From positions 62,001-126,000 of the forward strand of contig JAIXMR010000004.1 of the NCBI GenBank assembly GCA_025677835.1: a DNA stretch of 64,000 nt. The letters are read 5' to 3'. The notes under the pieces are model-generated. The model was not told where the DNA came from. It searched no databases and was given only the letters and a program-made list of their open reading frames with translations. This stretch comes from Sporodiniella umbellata (Eukaryota; Mucoromycota; Mucoromycetes; Mucorales; Rhizopodaceae). Both the position numbers and the translations under genes were made by a program. Numbering within the stretch: position 1 is the stretch's first letter; each line of letters starts with the position of its first letter. Below, one piece after another: positions 25,396-37,248 of the stretch.

Positions 25396-27168
25396 TTATG
25401 GAGACATGGCAGCGTCACCCAGTTGTAGTGCTGAAGGGTCCTTTTTAGAGGAAGCTTTTGGGAACAAGTTTGGACTTATGGGAATGATAGGACTCATGGG
25501 TTCCTTTACTATCTCTCCGCTGGCTCCAACGTTGAGCATTCCTAGTTTTCTTACAGAAGCTGCCTTCTTTAATTTGGGGCGATGTGTATCAACTGCCTCT
25601 ATATCAACTGCAAAAAAGAAAGAAACGTTAGACTAACTTTGTATAACTTTTCTTTTAAAAACCTTTAAATCTTTTCTCGTCACAGCCGTATGCTTTAGGT
25701 GTCAGTTCAATCACTGTATGAAGCGGTATTTTGATATAAGGCAAATCTTCATGTTTATAGTTCATGAAATAAGCATAGATACATCTCAAAATAGCCTGGT
25801 GTCCAATAATCAAGATGTTCTCATGTCTTTCTAATTCCATAATAATAGGTTCTAATCGTAACACGACATCTCTATATGACTAAAAAAAAAAAAAAAAAAA
25901 AGGAAAAAAAAGAGAGAGAGAGAGGAATAAGCTGAGAGTCCAAAAGACTATCGTTTTTTACCTCTCCTCCTTTGTATCGGTAGTTGAATTTATCTTCATC
26001 TCTGTTAGCAAAATCGTCTGGGTATTTTTCCTGTTTCCTGTGAGTACTGCTCTGATTTATACCAAAATACCTCTATTTCCTCATAGGTCATTCCATCACA
26101 CACTCCAGCATCTAGCTCGTCTAGCGCTTTCCATTGTAGTTTTGGATATTCCAGATTCTTACTTGTCTCAATTGTTCTTTTCATGGTTGAGGTCCAAACT
26201 GTTAATGGTTGATTACCCAGGTTGATTTTGATAAGCTCAGGTAATTTGTCAGCATAAGATCTTCCTCTTTCAGACAAGGGAGAATCGCCTCCGATTTTCC
26301 CCATCAAGTTGTATTGCGATTCACCGTGCCTGCTAAAGTATATTTTTCTTGGTGCGATATGTAAGTTCATTAGATAATAAACAATTCTAGACTCCAAATA
26401 ACCCTGTATCATATTGATAACGTTCTGGCTGCCAACATTTATCAGCTTGATATACGTAAGGTCTGGTTCCACAATCGTTTCATATCGTTCTTTATAATGC
26501 TCAATACGCGCCATAAAATCAATTGCGGCTTCATCAGGATCTGTGTCAGTATAGTCAGGAGAAGACAGTTTTACTTCTTTTATGTTGGACAATATCAGCT
26601 CCTCGTCTTGACATATTGACTCGATAAACAAAACCTGTATGTCTTCTTTTGCTAACGTGTTGCATAACCATCGACGTCGTTTTACAGTACTGTTGGTAGC
26701 GTCATAAATGGCCACAATACCCTGATCCTCATTGAACCATCGAATCATATCCTCCAAAGCTGCTGCTGCCGCTTCCCTTCTCTGTTGCTCGCCCAAGCTA
26801 TTGTGAGGATCAAAGAAAGTGTGCGGCAAGTGAGCACCATGAAGCTTGCGTCGGTAGTTGCCCACGTTGAACACCTTTGTATTGATTCCCAACCAAGTAA
26901 GATATCGGCACACTTTTAACAAGACAATAAACACATGTAAAAAAGTTTCACATATTGAGTTTGCGTTTACCTTTTTGCGAAATATAAGTTTTTCCTCGAG
27001 CAGGTAATCCTACCATCTAAAGATAACAGATTACTATTTTTTCAGACACGATATATTTTAGATTTACCACGCATGCGATGCGCAAATCTAAGAGAATTTA
27101 AGAAAAAAAAAGTCAAAGTCAGTATGCGTTTTTCGTTGCGGATTCTTTCTTCTAGTACTTGAGCTCAT
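25396..27168 (-). CDS. PFKFB: 6-phosphofructo-2-kinase / fructose-2,6-bisphosphatase
   Basis: Makes and breaks fructose 2,6-bisphosphate, the main allosteric switch of glycolysis versus gluconeogenesis. Exons on the minus strand: 27168-27159 (10 nt), 27087-27068, 27016-26971, 26912-26071, 26030-25961 (approximate end), 25880-25672 and a last exon to 25396. The kinase half has the Walker [11 protein letters not shown] and NVGNYRR. The phosphatase half has the phosphohistidine motif [10 protein letters not shown], the acid E in [15 protein letters not shown] and the second His in GHQAILR, so both activities look intact. A C-terminal extension rich in SP and P follows [12 protein letters not shown] and could be phosphorylated. 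The 40-bp intron at 26031-26070 has two acceptors 7 nt apart; only the distal one keeps frame. Confidence 0.93.
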
Positions 27169-29559
27169 TGGTGTTTGTAGATAGCCAGTCAAAAAAAAAA
27201 AAAATAGATAAAAAAAAAACGCTAGCTTTATTTGTTTGATTTGGTCCGATAACATGAGCCAATGATATTCGCGCTGTGTTTGTTGTAACAGCGAGTTGTA
27301 CAGAGCTTTCAAAAGTCTGGCAAATAATGCACAAAACTGTCATAAAAAGCCACATGGAAGTTTCTCAGCTCGCATGAAAGACTTTTTGAAAGTAGATTTT
27401 GAAAGTATGCAGCCAGCAAAAAGATATTTTGTGCGCGTTGCTCGACAGACAGCATTCACTTTAAAGTAATTCGGCTAAACTAGATTTGACCGTTTTTTAA
27501 GTGTCTTTGTTTTTACTTTTTAAAATAAAAGACTTAAAACACTTTATATCAATTTGAACACACCATTACAACACCAGACAAACGAAAATATTTGCTCTGA
27601 CCAGATGTTTCTACCATTGACCAAGTATGTATCTCTTGTAGTGCAACAAACCCTTTAAAGAAACGAACATACAATAAAACTTTGTAAAACAAAAATTCCT
27701 TTTTGGTGTAACCTGCAAAATGATTGTTTCGTGCGCTGATTTATGTTGTCTCACTTTGTAAGATTGCAATTTATCTATAAATTGCATTGAATGACATTCA
27801 AGCTAGTTTTGGATGACATCCATCTATTTTGCAGCTCGTTTCAAGCTATATCGAGAAAAGAAAAACCTGAAAGTAAGGAACTTTGATGTATCTACCTAGT
27901 TGACGAGAGACTAGAGCAAAAACAACCCTACAATTGGTATTACCATACGGCCCCGGCTACTGTGAAGATGCACCAGGCCTGCTGTTGCCGAAAGATAATT
28001 TTCAGAAATATTTCCAAATAACGCTACTAAGGGCAATAGGACTTTGATGTATAGTTGGAAGGAAGAATCTTGAAGCCTTCGGTCAAGTTTGTCCTATGGC
28101 TTGTGCTTATTACTAATAGCCCATACTCTTGATGGCAAGTGTACGATTTACTTTAACTTGGTGGCTGTAACAATTAGGCTTATGCAATCTTTTTAAACAG
28201 CATCGTGCTTTTCCATTTTTGTGTTTAATCAAAAAAATTAATCCTGTGCAGCTGTGTTGTTTATCACATCAAAAGGCCTCCAACAAAGCTGAATGTTATC
28301 GATGAGCTTTGTCTGTAACATATCCAAGCCATTTATTAGGCAACGCTGATACAATCGTTTTGTTACGGTTCTAGGGTTGTTTTTTGGCACTGTATTAGTG
28401 CTGTATGTACTTATTGCTATACGATGAGGTTCAGGAAAAATAACAGGGAACATTCCTGATATCTCTTGAACCCTCCATCGGATAGGAGCTCACTAGGTTT
28501 ACTGTTTTAAACTGACAGTAAAGAAGTGTAGGAATAAAATCCAAAGCTTGAAGTACCTATCACGCCATAGGTCGGCGAATAAGGAAAGGACACATAGTAT
28601 TTTGATAGAATAGCGCGTCTGCTGTAGGCTATTCCTTACCCTCCCCCTTTTTTTTCTATCCTAGTTATTAATTGTATTGTAAACTTTGCCTGCAGCTTGA
28701 CATAAGCATTATCAACAATTGAGTTTAAAGCCAATCTTGTTTGTATTGAGTGTCTATCAACGACTCGTTTAATGACAACTATTGTACGTAAAATATACAG
28801 ATGTATGTTTTTGCTTATCCCTAAGCAAATAAAGACTCTGATCATAAAAAGAAAAGATAAGGGCGACCTTTGAACCCTACGCCTTTGTTTCCCCAGTATT
28901 AGAGATCGATTCGCGTCTTTTTTTTTTCTCTTTTACTTTTCAAAACCTAACTTTAGCTTAAGTAACAAGAGTTATTTCTTAGTTAAAAGTGTCAGAGTTG
29001 TAAAAGACGAGGTAGGAGCTATGAACTATACAGTTGGCGGAAGTAGCTAATTCAGTTTAATGAAATCGATAGAGTACAAAGAACCCAAATACTGTTGAGA
29101 TTGTTCTTCGAACAGAAACTTGGAGGGCAGCGTGCTAGCTATTGTTAAGAGAGCAGGTAAAGCCTGTCAAGCAGGTTGCAAAGAAAGCATTGAAACAAAA
29201 CAAAAAAAAAGCCGATTCATGACGGCTTCCATTTTCTAATCGTGCCAGAAAAAAAAAATGAATCGTACAAATTAAGACTGTACCTAATTGTTCCAAAGTC
29301 AGATTGGTGATGTTGACTTTCTTAAGCAGGCATTTCTACCACGTGATCTCTTGACTTTTTTTTTCTTTGTTTCTCGCACACACTCTTTTATTTATTTATT
29401 TATTTTATTTTATTGCCTTTTCTTTCTTGCTTTTATTTCTTTGATAGGAGAACTTTTTTTTTCTTTTTTTTTTTTTTTTTTTTTTTTTTTTGTAAACAAT
29501 AAAAAAATTGGAAATACAGAGTGGGAAAAAAAAGCAAGATTAGCTGACGAAAATACCCA
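27169..29559. other. Intergenic, AT-rich, no gene seen
   Basis: About 2.4 kb between divergent genes. A minus-strand open frame (28238-28453) has ordinary composition but no start context, splice partners or family, so it is not called. A 28-T run lies at about 29464-29491, just upstream of the phosphatase ATG and probably in its 5' UTR or promoter. Confidence 0.5.
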
Positions 29560-30370
29560 ATGTCTCACACTAAAGCAGATAATGCAACCAATGATAATGC
29601 ATCTCAAGTCGCACCAAAAAAGCTTCTAAAAATCAAGAAGAAAGGTAGATTTCTCGCTCAATGCTTTGTGAATAACAATAATAGAAAAAAAGAACCCAGA
29701 TCACGTTAAATCGCCGCGACTATTTAAAGTCAAAGGGTTTTTATCGTTCCTGTTTTGTTGTACGCATACTAGCTCTAAACCGTCAATTAAAGAGCAACAG
29801 ACCCATACCAATATTACCACATCTGCTCCCCCTTCAATATCTCCTAAATCTGAGGTAAACAAGTAAATTAAAGAAGAAAACTTATTTTTCAGAATTCTGC
29901 TACATGGCTATTGCCTCCTCTACTAAATGAAGATAAAGAAAAAAAGTGCCTAGTTTTAGATCTTGATGAAACACTTGTCCATAGTTCGTTTAAAGTAGAA
30001 CACTTATTCTTAGACAGATGGAAACTGAGAAATCTAACGACTGGTCTTTAGGTAATCCCAAATCCTGATTTTATCGTACCTGTAGAAATCGATAATCAGC
30101 ACCACAATGTATATGTATTGAAACGACCAGGCGTAGATGAGTTTATGCGAAAGATGGGCGAAAAATATGAAATCGTGGTTTTTACTGCTAGCTTAGCAAA
30201 AGTGAGTAAAGCAAGTTAGAAAGGAAGCCTCTTTATTAATTTCTGCTCTCTAGTATGCAGATCCAGTGCTGGATATTCTAGATGTTCATAAAGTTGTGAA
30301 ACACAGGTTGTTTAGGGAATCATGCTGTAATCATAAAGGCACTTATGTTAAGGTAATGCACAAGAGCTTG

Positions 30371-30413
<43 letters not shown>

Positions 30414-30673
30414 GTTATTATTATTATTATTGCTTTTTTCTGACGTCTTTACAGGATCTGTCACAATTAGGCAGAGATTTACTATCAACACTTATCTTGG
30501 ATAACTCGCCTGCCAGTTATCTTTTCCATACATCCAATGCGGTCCCTGTTTCTACTTGGTTCAACGACCCTCACGATACCGAGCTAACAGACCTGGTAGC
30601 CTTTCTAGATGACTTGACTGTAGTAGATGACGTGCAAGTGGTCTTGGATAGCTCTTTCACCCCCTCGCAATAA
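29560..30673 (+). CDS. CTD-family small phosphatase, Psr1/Scp type
   Basis: Mg-dependent HAD-superfamily protein serine phosphatase. Yeast Psr1/Psr2 sit at the plasma membrane and act in salt stress. The start [13 protein letters not shown] leads into a basic segment, then [15 protein letters not shown], whose CC pair resembles the palmitoylated N-terminus of Psr1. The catalytic motif [15 protein letters not shown] (DxDxT) is intact. It is followed by [59 protein letters not shown] and [20 protein letters not shown], the Psr/Scp hallmark. Five or more introns; the one before DLSQLG (about 30353-30454) carries a TTA microsatellite. Psr1 rather than Nem1 is inferred from the N-terminus and sequence feel. 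Confidence 0.88.
30374..30432. repeat. (TTA)n microsatellite in an intron
   Basis: About 19 near-perfect TTA units with one TTG interruption, inside an intron of the phosphatase gene. It also serves as part of the pyrimidine-rich tract before the CAG acceptor at about 30454, so length variation could affect splicing. Confidence 0.9.
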
Positions 30674-31466
30674 AAGCATGTATTATATACGTATCTATGA
30701 CATTCCATTGGTGGATGGGTTTCGGAGATCCTTTTTTATTTCGCAACATTTTAAACAGTTGTCTACTGAGAATTGCTACACACACAATCTAAAGCTAACC
30801 GCTATTATTATAGAATATAGGATATTTCGTTAGCTAGCGGTTTTTTTTTCACTGTGTTTAAATAGGCTTTGGGCTTTCTTTTGAGCCGTTTCATGTTGAT
30901 CGTTCAGTGCTGCCAACTACAATATCGATGTTTGAAGTTCTACAAAGGCTGTTTAGATTCTAGATGTTGTATCGATCTTAGTATTACAGTGTCTGTGCAC
31001 AGTGACATAGTAAATCAGGATGTATTAATTAAAAAGCTTCTTTAGGAAACACTAAATCGGACAATTATGCCTCTAATAGCAAACTTTAGATCTTTAAATA
31101 TAATGGACCTTACGGAGATGCCTTGATTTAAATAGCTTTGAGAAAAAACCTAATTAGGAGACTAACACGGCTATTAAAAAAACAACAATGAGCTTCTTGG
31201 GTAGAGATAGACAATAGTCTATACTTTATTCTACAGAAAAACGCTCTTTTTTACACGGCTCGTCAATCAAAGGCTATTCGCTTTCAATAAAACCCCATTG
31301 TCTTGATGGACCCAAAAAAAAAAAAAAAAAAAAACCCCTACAGACTACACTTTTCTATTGTGGTCTGTAAAAATTAGAAAGTATAGAACACAAGTTAGCT
31401 ATACCTCTGCTTTCAATACGATATTGTATGTTATTTTAATAATATAAATATGCACAACGTATAAGA

Positions 31467-31500
<34 letters not shown>

Positions 31501-32818
31501 TCCTATAGTGTTCATATGTTGTTCAGGCGAAAAAAATCTAATGTACATCACCTTTATATAAATTTGGTTTTATTTTTGGCTTTCTTAACGTTTTATTCAT
31601 AAGTGCCTTTCAGTTTGTAAGCGCATGCAACCCTTCCATCTTTCTTTTTTTTTTTTTTGAACATTCCCTTCATTCTTGTATTTTACTAAGTTTTCAAAAT
31701 CTCAGTATAATCCTACTGAATAAAAAAAAAGCAGTTTGGGAGGCCTTGTAGTCAAATCACACGTGTATTAGTAGTTAAATTGCTCTGCATTAGTGTGTTT
31801 AGATATATGGGCTTTTATTTGATCATGCTGTTACTACTACATTAGTCTCACAAAACTTTGGCAAGTTGGTAGTTGCTCTTTTTTGCTGTGTTTGCTTTGG
31901 GCGATGCCAAAATAATTGAAGTTAAGACTAAAATATAACATTTACTCTATTTTTTTTTTTCTTGTCAGTACTACGTTGATAAAACTTTGTTTTCTTTTGT
32001 CTTTCATTTGCTTGTGAAAAAAAAAACAACAGTACCAATATAACATATGTAAAAATAAAAAAATAAAAAAAGAAGACAAGACATACTCGAGTCTCTAAGA
32101 TGTGTTTGCTTTTCTTCATCTCGGTTTTATAAGCATTCTGCTGATGCTTTTTTAAACACCTACGGGTATCTTGTGTTTTAGAACTTGACTTTCAACAGAC
32201 TTTTAGAGTAGACTTTTTAGTCTTGATGATATTTCCTTTTTTAAATATGTCATATAAAACTAAATATAGTTTATTAAGTTTTTGTTTACTAGTAACCAAG
32301 AAGTATATTTTGACAAGTGGCGCTGACGAGAAATCAGCATAGTAGCATGCTACACAAAGAATGGAAGCACTTGGATAACGGGAAAATCTGCTATTTAGTG
32401 GGTTTAATTTGTATAAACAAAGCTTTTTGAATTTCAGACACTGCGTCTAAAGCCCAAGATTCAGATAGCGTTATGTAAGGAGAAAAAAACGGTTAAAAAA
32501 ATACCCTTGTTTTGTTTGATTAGAAACTCACCAGTCTTAGAAGCCTTTTCTATGCAGAAGACTTTTGAGTTTCAAGAACGCCCCTTTTTATCTCGGGCAT
32601 CATATATTCTTAGTTTGTGCAGCGAGAACAATTGATGCAAAATCCGATTTATAAAGCACACAGATTTTTGCAATGATAAAATATTGTACAAAAATTAAAA
32701 GCATTTCAAATTCAACTTGAGAAGACAAATCGCCCAACGGTATAAAACACATCTTTTTTTTTCTTTGAAGTATCGTTTTGAATCTCTTTTTGGAAAAAAT
32801 AAAGTGCTTATATTAATT
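30674..32818. other. Intergenic with AT dinucleotide repeat
   Basis: About 2.1 kb without a supported gene. A perfect AT repeat of about 14 units lies at about 31467-31494, and A and T homopolymers occur near 31315, 31650 and 31950. Only short open frames dominated by F and K are present. Confidence 0.5.
31467..31494. repeat. (AT)n simple repeat
   Basis: Uninterrupted alternating AT over about 28 bases, intergenic. Confidence 0.9.
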
Positions 32819-34555
32819 ATGCAGAAAGTGACTTTAAGTGAAGTTGAAAAGCACAAAACCAAAGGTAAAAGGCATAAAGCTTTGTTCTTATACTAAAAGT
32901 TATAGACGATATTTGGGTCATCATTCACGGGAAGGTTTATGACCTAACACAGTTTCTCCCAGAACACCCCGGTGGCCAAAAAATCATACTAAAGTATGCG
33001 GGGAAAGATGCGACCTCAGCATTCGACCCTATCCACCCCAAGGATATCATTGAACGCTTCTTATCTCCAGATGTATGTAAAGGAGAGGTGGATATGAAAG
33101 AACTGGTAAACATGACAAAGGTAGAGACAGAAGAAGAGAAGCAGATTAGACTAGCCCGGGATAAGATGCCAAAATTAAATGAAATGTACAATTCATTTGA
33201 CTTTGAAGGTAAAAACAGACTAAAAAAAAAAAAGCTCGATGCTAAAACTCTATTTAAGCTGTCGCTCAAACGATACTCAAAGCAGACGCCTGGGCTTATT
33301 ATTCTTCAGGCTCTGACGATGAAATTGGCCTGAGAGAGAACCACAATGCCTTTCATCGTATCTGGTTTAAACCACGTGTTATGGTTAATGTAAAACATGT
33401 CGATCCTTCCACAACCATGCTAGGTAGTCAAACTGCTTTTCCGCTATATATAACTGCTACAGCGCTAGGAAAGCTTGGTCATCATGAGGGCGAGTTGGTC
33501 TTGACCCGAGCCTGTGCCAAAAAAAAAGTGATCCAAATGATTCCTACGCTAGCTTCTTGCTCTTTTGATGATATTATGGATACAGCCCAGCCTGATCAAA
33601 CTCAGTGGTTACAACTCTATGTAAATTCAAACCGTGCTGTTAGTGAAAAATTTATTCGCCATGCAGAAAGACGAGGAGTGAAAGGTCTTTTCATCACAGC
33701 CGATGCACCTCAGTTAGGTAAAGTGTGGGAAAGGAAAGTGGAAAAATTCATGCTTAATTAGGGCGCCGCGAAAAGGATATGCGACAAAAATATATGATGG
33801 ATGCACCTGAAGAAATGAGTGCAGGTGAAATGGCAAGAGATGAAGGAGCAGCCAAAGCAATTAGCTCGTTTATCGATCCTGCTCTCTGCTGGGAAGACAT
33901 AGCTTGGTTCAAAAGCATTACTAAAATGCCTATAATCATAAAGGGAATTCAAACAGCTGACGACGCAATAATGGCAGCCAAAGTAGGATGTCAAGGAATT
34001 GTAGTCTCTAATCACGGGGGTAGACAGTTGGACTTTTCTCCTTCATCTATTGAAACTCTGCCACAGGTGATGACAGCACTCAAGAAAGAAGGGATAGACA
34101 AAAAGTTTGAAGTTTATTTAGATGGCGGGATCCGTCGTGGTAGTGACATATTTAAGGCCATTGCTTTAGGCGCAAAAGGTGTGGGTATTGGCCGACCTGC
34201 TCTAGTATGTTTTTGCTTTTATATGTAAAAAAAAAAAAAAATACTGATTGGTATTTTTAGTTTGCTATGTCTTCGTATGGCGATGCTGGTGTAATCAGAC
34301 TTCTGGACATATTACAGGTAACATAAAAAACCCTCTCATTTTTTTTTTTTTTTTTTTGCTTTGTTGATAACAAAATAATAGGAGGAATTTGAGATGGTGA
34401 TGCGTCTAATGGGTGTTACTTCCGTTGACCAAATCAAGCCAGAGATGGTGGATATTTCAAACTTGAGTGAGCGTTTTGCCACAAGTGCGAAGGACTATTT
34501 GGCCATTGCGGCATATGAAAGAATGAAACCTAGAGCCCAAATCTCAAAATTATAG
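32819..34555 (+). CDS. CYB2: Flavocytochrome b2, L-lactate dehydrogenase type
   Basis: Oxidises an L-2-hydroxy acid (lactate in the yeast enzyme) through FMN and passes electrons via a fused cytochrome b5 domain. Exons: 32819-32864, 32906-33207, 33258-33716, 33762-34205 or so, then two short exons to 34555. The b5 domain has the haem ligand motif FLPEHPGGQ and a second His in FDPIHPKD. The FMN domain has AWAYYSSGSDDE, FITADAPQLGRRE, IIKGIQTADDA, SNHGGRQLD (active His-Gly-Gly-Arg) and YLDGGIRRGSDIFKA. Length is about 500 residues. The start MQKVTLSEVEKHKTKDDIWV begins directly in the b5 domain with no presequence, unlike yeast Cyb2, which is imported into the mitochondrial intermembrane space. 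Substrate could be another 2-hydroxy acid. Confidence 0.9.
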
Positions 34556-34793
34556 AATTGTTCAACAAAAAAGTGATACAAGTACAGTTTACATAGAAAA
34601 ATAATTAGTGGTAATGAAACGATTATATCTATATTTGAATAATAAAATTCTACGAGCAATATAATACTATGAATGATTTGAAAGTGGGCCTTATAGCTAA
34701 CTTTTTGAAAAAAAAAAGTGGCGTTTTTTAAAACGCAGCTAAGAAGACAAAAAAAAAAATGCACTTTCAATTTAACGTTCTTTTCACCTAAAC

Positions 34794-37248
34794 ATGGGAG
34801 ATACTTTGGCAGAGTTAAGAAACAACATCAATTTTGCTTCTGTAGCCCAATTTTTTCACACTTTCCAAACTGCCTTTCACCCATGGCTAAACAAAGAAGA
34901 AGATTACGTGTTTGAAACAGAGGTATTTTGATTTACAATTGATTTGCATAATTAAACATTTATGAAGGATTTAGAAAAGATGATATTAGATCTTAGTGAA
35001 AGAGGTGCACTAGAAGATCTAATCGTACGAATGCTTAGATTGTTAACTCGGAACAGGTTTATAAAGTAAGACTAGCTCACCAAAATGAATATTGACGTTG
35101 TAGTCTTTCTACTTGGCAATCTTATTTTTCAAAAGAATTCGACAGAAGAGAACTTAACAGTGAAAATCCATTTCACCTAAGCGGCAGTGAAGAAATCGGC
35201 AACTTTTTTACTTTCTCAACTGAAAAGCAAATTGAATTGCTTTTTTTGCTTTGCGAAGTAAGAGAAAAAAATAGAGTCGATAAAGAATGTGTTACTCAGT
35301 ACTCTTCAAGTGGCAATTAGATGACCCTGAAAGACTTAGGGAAAATTTGTATAGTGAAGAAGGATCAACTCAATGGGTAAGTTGAAAAGAAAGGAAGCTT
35401 TGGCTTTGAAATTTACGTGAATACTACTATAGAGAGTAGACCCAGTGGGATACGACAAGAATGGGGCTGTATTTTGGCTGTTTGATGGTTTGTAGAAGGA
35501 GCCTATGCTTTGATTTTTTTCTAATTCATTTTTTGTTTAATATATAAAAAAGACAACAGACTTTATCTTCAAGCCCCAAAAGTCGCAAAAAAACCCTTAA
35601 AAAAAAAGAAGCGTATGCCGTTCACAGGTGGCAGGAAAAGTACCAGAAGAGCCAATAAAGAAGAGGAAGTTGCTGAAGAAGATGTTGTGCCTTGGCGATT
35701 GGTAAATTTAAATTTGACTCTTTTTAATATATCGCTTACACAGAAGAATAGATCTGCTGCTCTATACAAGATTGGCAGCAAATCCCTCTGAAATATGCTG
35801 ACAGCAACCATTCAGATGAAAGAAAGTTCCATGACCTATTGGTTCATGATTTACTTCCCAAGATAATACCCATTTTAGAAGATCGTGAAAAGCAGTTAAA
35901 GAAACAAGAGGCTATGAGCAACAGAAAAAGAAGCTCTCGCATTATGATAAGGGAATTGGAAGCGCTTGAATTTAACCTGTACGAATCCAGAACACGATCA
36001 TCAAACCGGATCGAGCAAAAAAACACAAACAGGGAGCAAGAAGAAAAAGAAAATTTAGCGAAAGCCAGAGAGGAACGTGTATTGGAGCGTGAAAGACGAC
36101 TCTTAGAACGTGAGCATAGAAACATCGCCGAAGAGAACAAAACAGAAATAAAAAAACCAAAACATGAGATTCAAGTTCCAAAAAACAAAGACAAAGTTAA
36201 ATCAGATGATATGAAAGAAGTTCCAACAAAAAAGAAACGTGGAAGAAAGCCAAAGAATAGATCAGCAGAAGAAGAAAGTTGGTTTTTTCGGTGCGTCTGT
36301 GGAATATCTGGAAAGAATTTGGTAGTTTCAAACATTTTTTTTAAAAAAAAAAAAAAGAAAAGAAAAGGGCAGTCGGATACTCATACTAAAGATTAGGATG
36401 ATGGAAAGCCTATGATAGCATGCGAAAAATGTAATACATGGCAGCATATTTCTTGTCTACAACATTCTAGTCAAATAGATAAAAACGCTTGCGATTTGGA
36501 TAATTTATCGTTTACATGTCAAACTTGTTTGAGAGAACCTGAAAATATACACCCCAACAAAAAAACGAAATTGGATTTTTCGTTGCACAACTCAATTCCC
36601 CATATAAATGGCTCTTTTCAAAGTTGTCCAAACGGCTCTACAGAAAAGCTGCCCACCCACCTTTATCTTTCAATAAATCAGCAAGATGTTAGCACAGCAA
36701 AACTTCCGATAGCAGAAAAAGGCGATAGTGAAAACCACTACTTAAAAGGAGACATTTTAAAAGAGAGACAACAAAACACATACATTGATGCATCGACAAA
36801 TTATACAAACCAAGGCAAAAAATATATATCTACACATGAATCATCAAGTAATGTAGACAAGCCCAAGATGGATACGCCGCTGGACTTTGCTAAGCTGGAT
36901 CAACAAAAGTCGTCTGAAAACTTGGCGTCTAGTTTCGTTGAGCACGACAAGCAAGGCATATCTCAGGATTTATTTCCTAGCACTGATGAAAAGAAACAAC
37001 CTGAAAATTCTATAAAAGTTCCAATGAATATGGTTGAAAAGAGTGTATCCATCCCTTCACCAAAATCTGACGACAAAGTCACGCAAAGCATATCTACCGA
37101 GTCAGAAGCAAAAGCTGATTTACTCGAAAAAGAATCCCAGGCTAATACAGTTGCTTTGCCGAAAATCCCATTCAACGGTATAGACATAGAACAGTCGTTA
37201 AATGAAAAGTATACTGGGCAAAATGATATACAAACACTACAAAAATAG
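34794..37248 (+). CDS. DDT/WHIM-PHD chromatin protein, RSF1/CECR2-like
   Basis: Probable accessory subunit of an ISWI-type chromatin remodeller. The start MGDTLAELRNNINFASVAQF opens a DDT-like helical region (LIVRMLRLLTRN, then RRELNSENPFHL). A WHIM-like block follows (QIELLFLLCEWQ, RLRENLYSEE, RVDPVGYDKNGAVFWLFDD, RLYLQAPK). Next is a long basic and acidic coiled-coil stretch (REERVLERERRLLEREHRN), an AT-hook-like KKRGRKPKNRS, and a PHD finger (CVCGISGKN, MIACEKCNTWQHISCLQ, FTCQTC). A low-complexity, Ser/Lys-rich tail runs to the stop. The WHIM and PHD arrangement matches RSF1 and CECR2 rather than Itc1. At least seven introns; some boundaries are approximate. Confidence 0.75.

Noticed and set aside
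28238..28453. Minus-strand frame in the 27-29 kb gap
   Set aside because: 71 codons with no recognised family, no exon partners and no transposon features; chance frame is adequate.
28440..28910. tRNA-like GAACCC words (28460 and 28873, as reverse-strand GGGTTC)
   Set aside because: No acceptor stem, D-arm or anticodon arm could be built around them; no tRNA gene was found anywhere in the window.
29288..29629. Open frame of 113 codons upstream of the phosphatase
   Set aside because: Dominated by a phenylalanine run from the poly-T tract and overlapping the real start in another frame.
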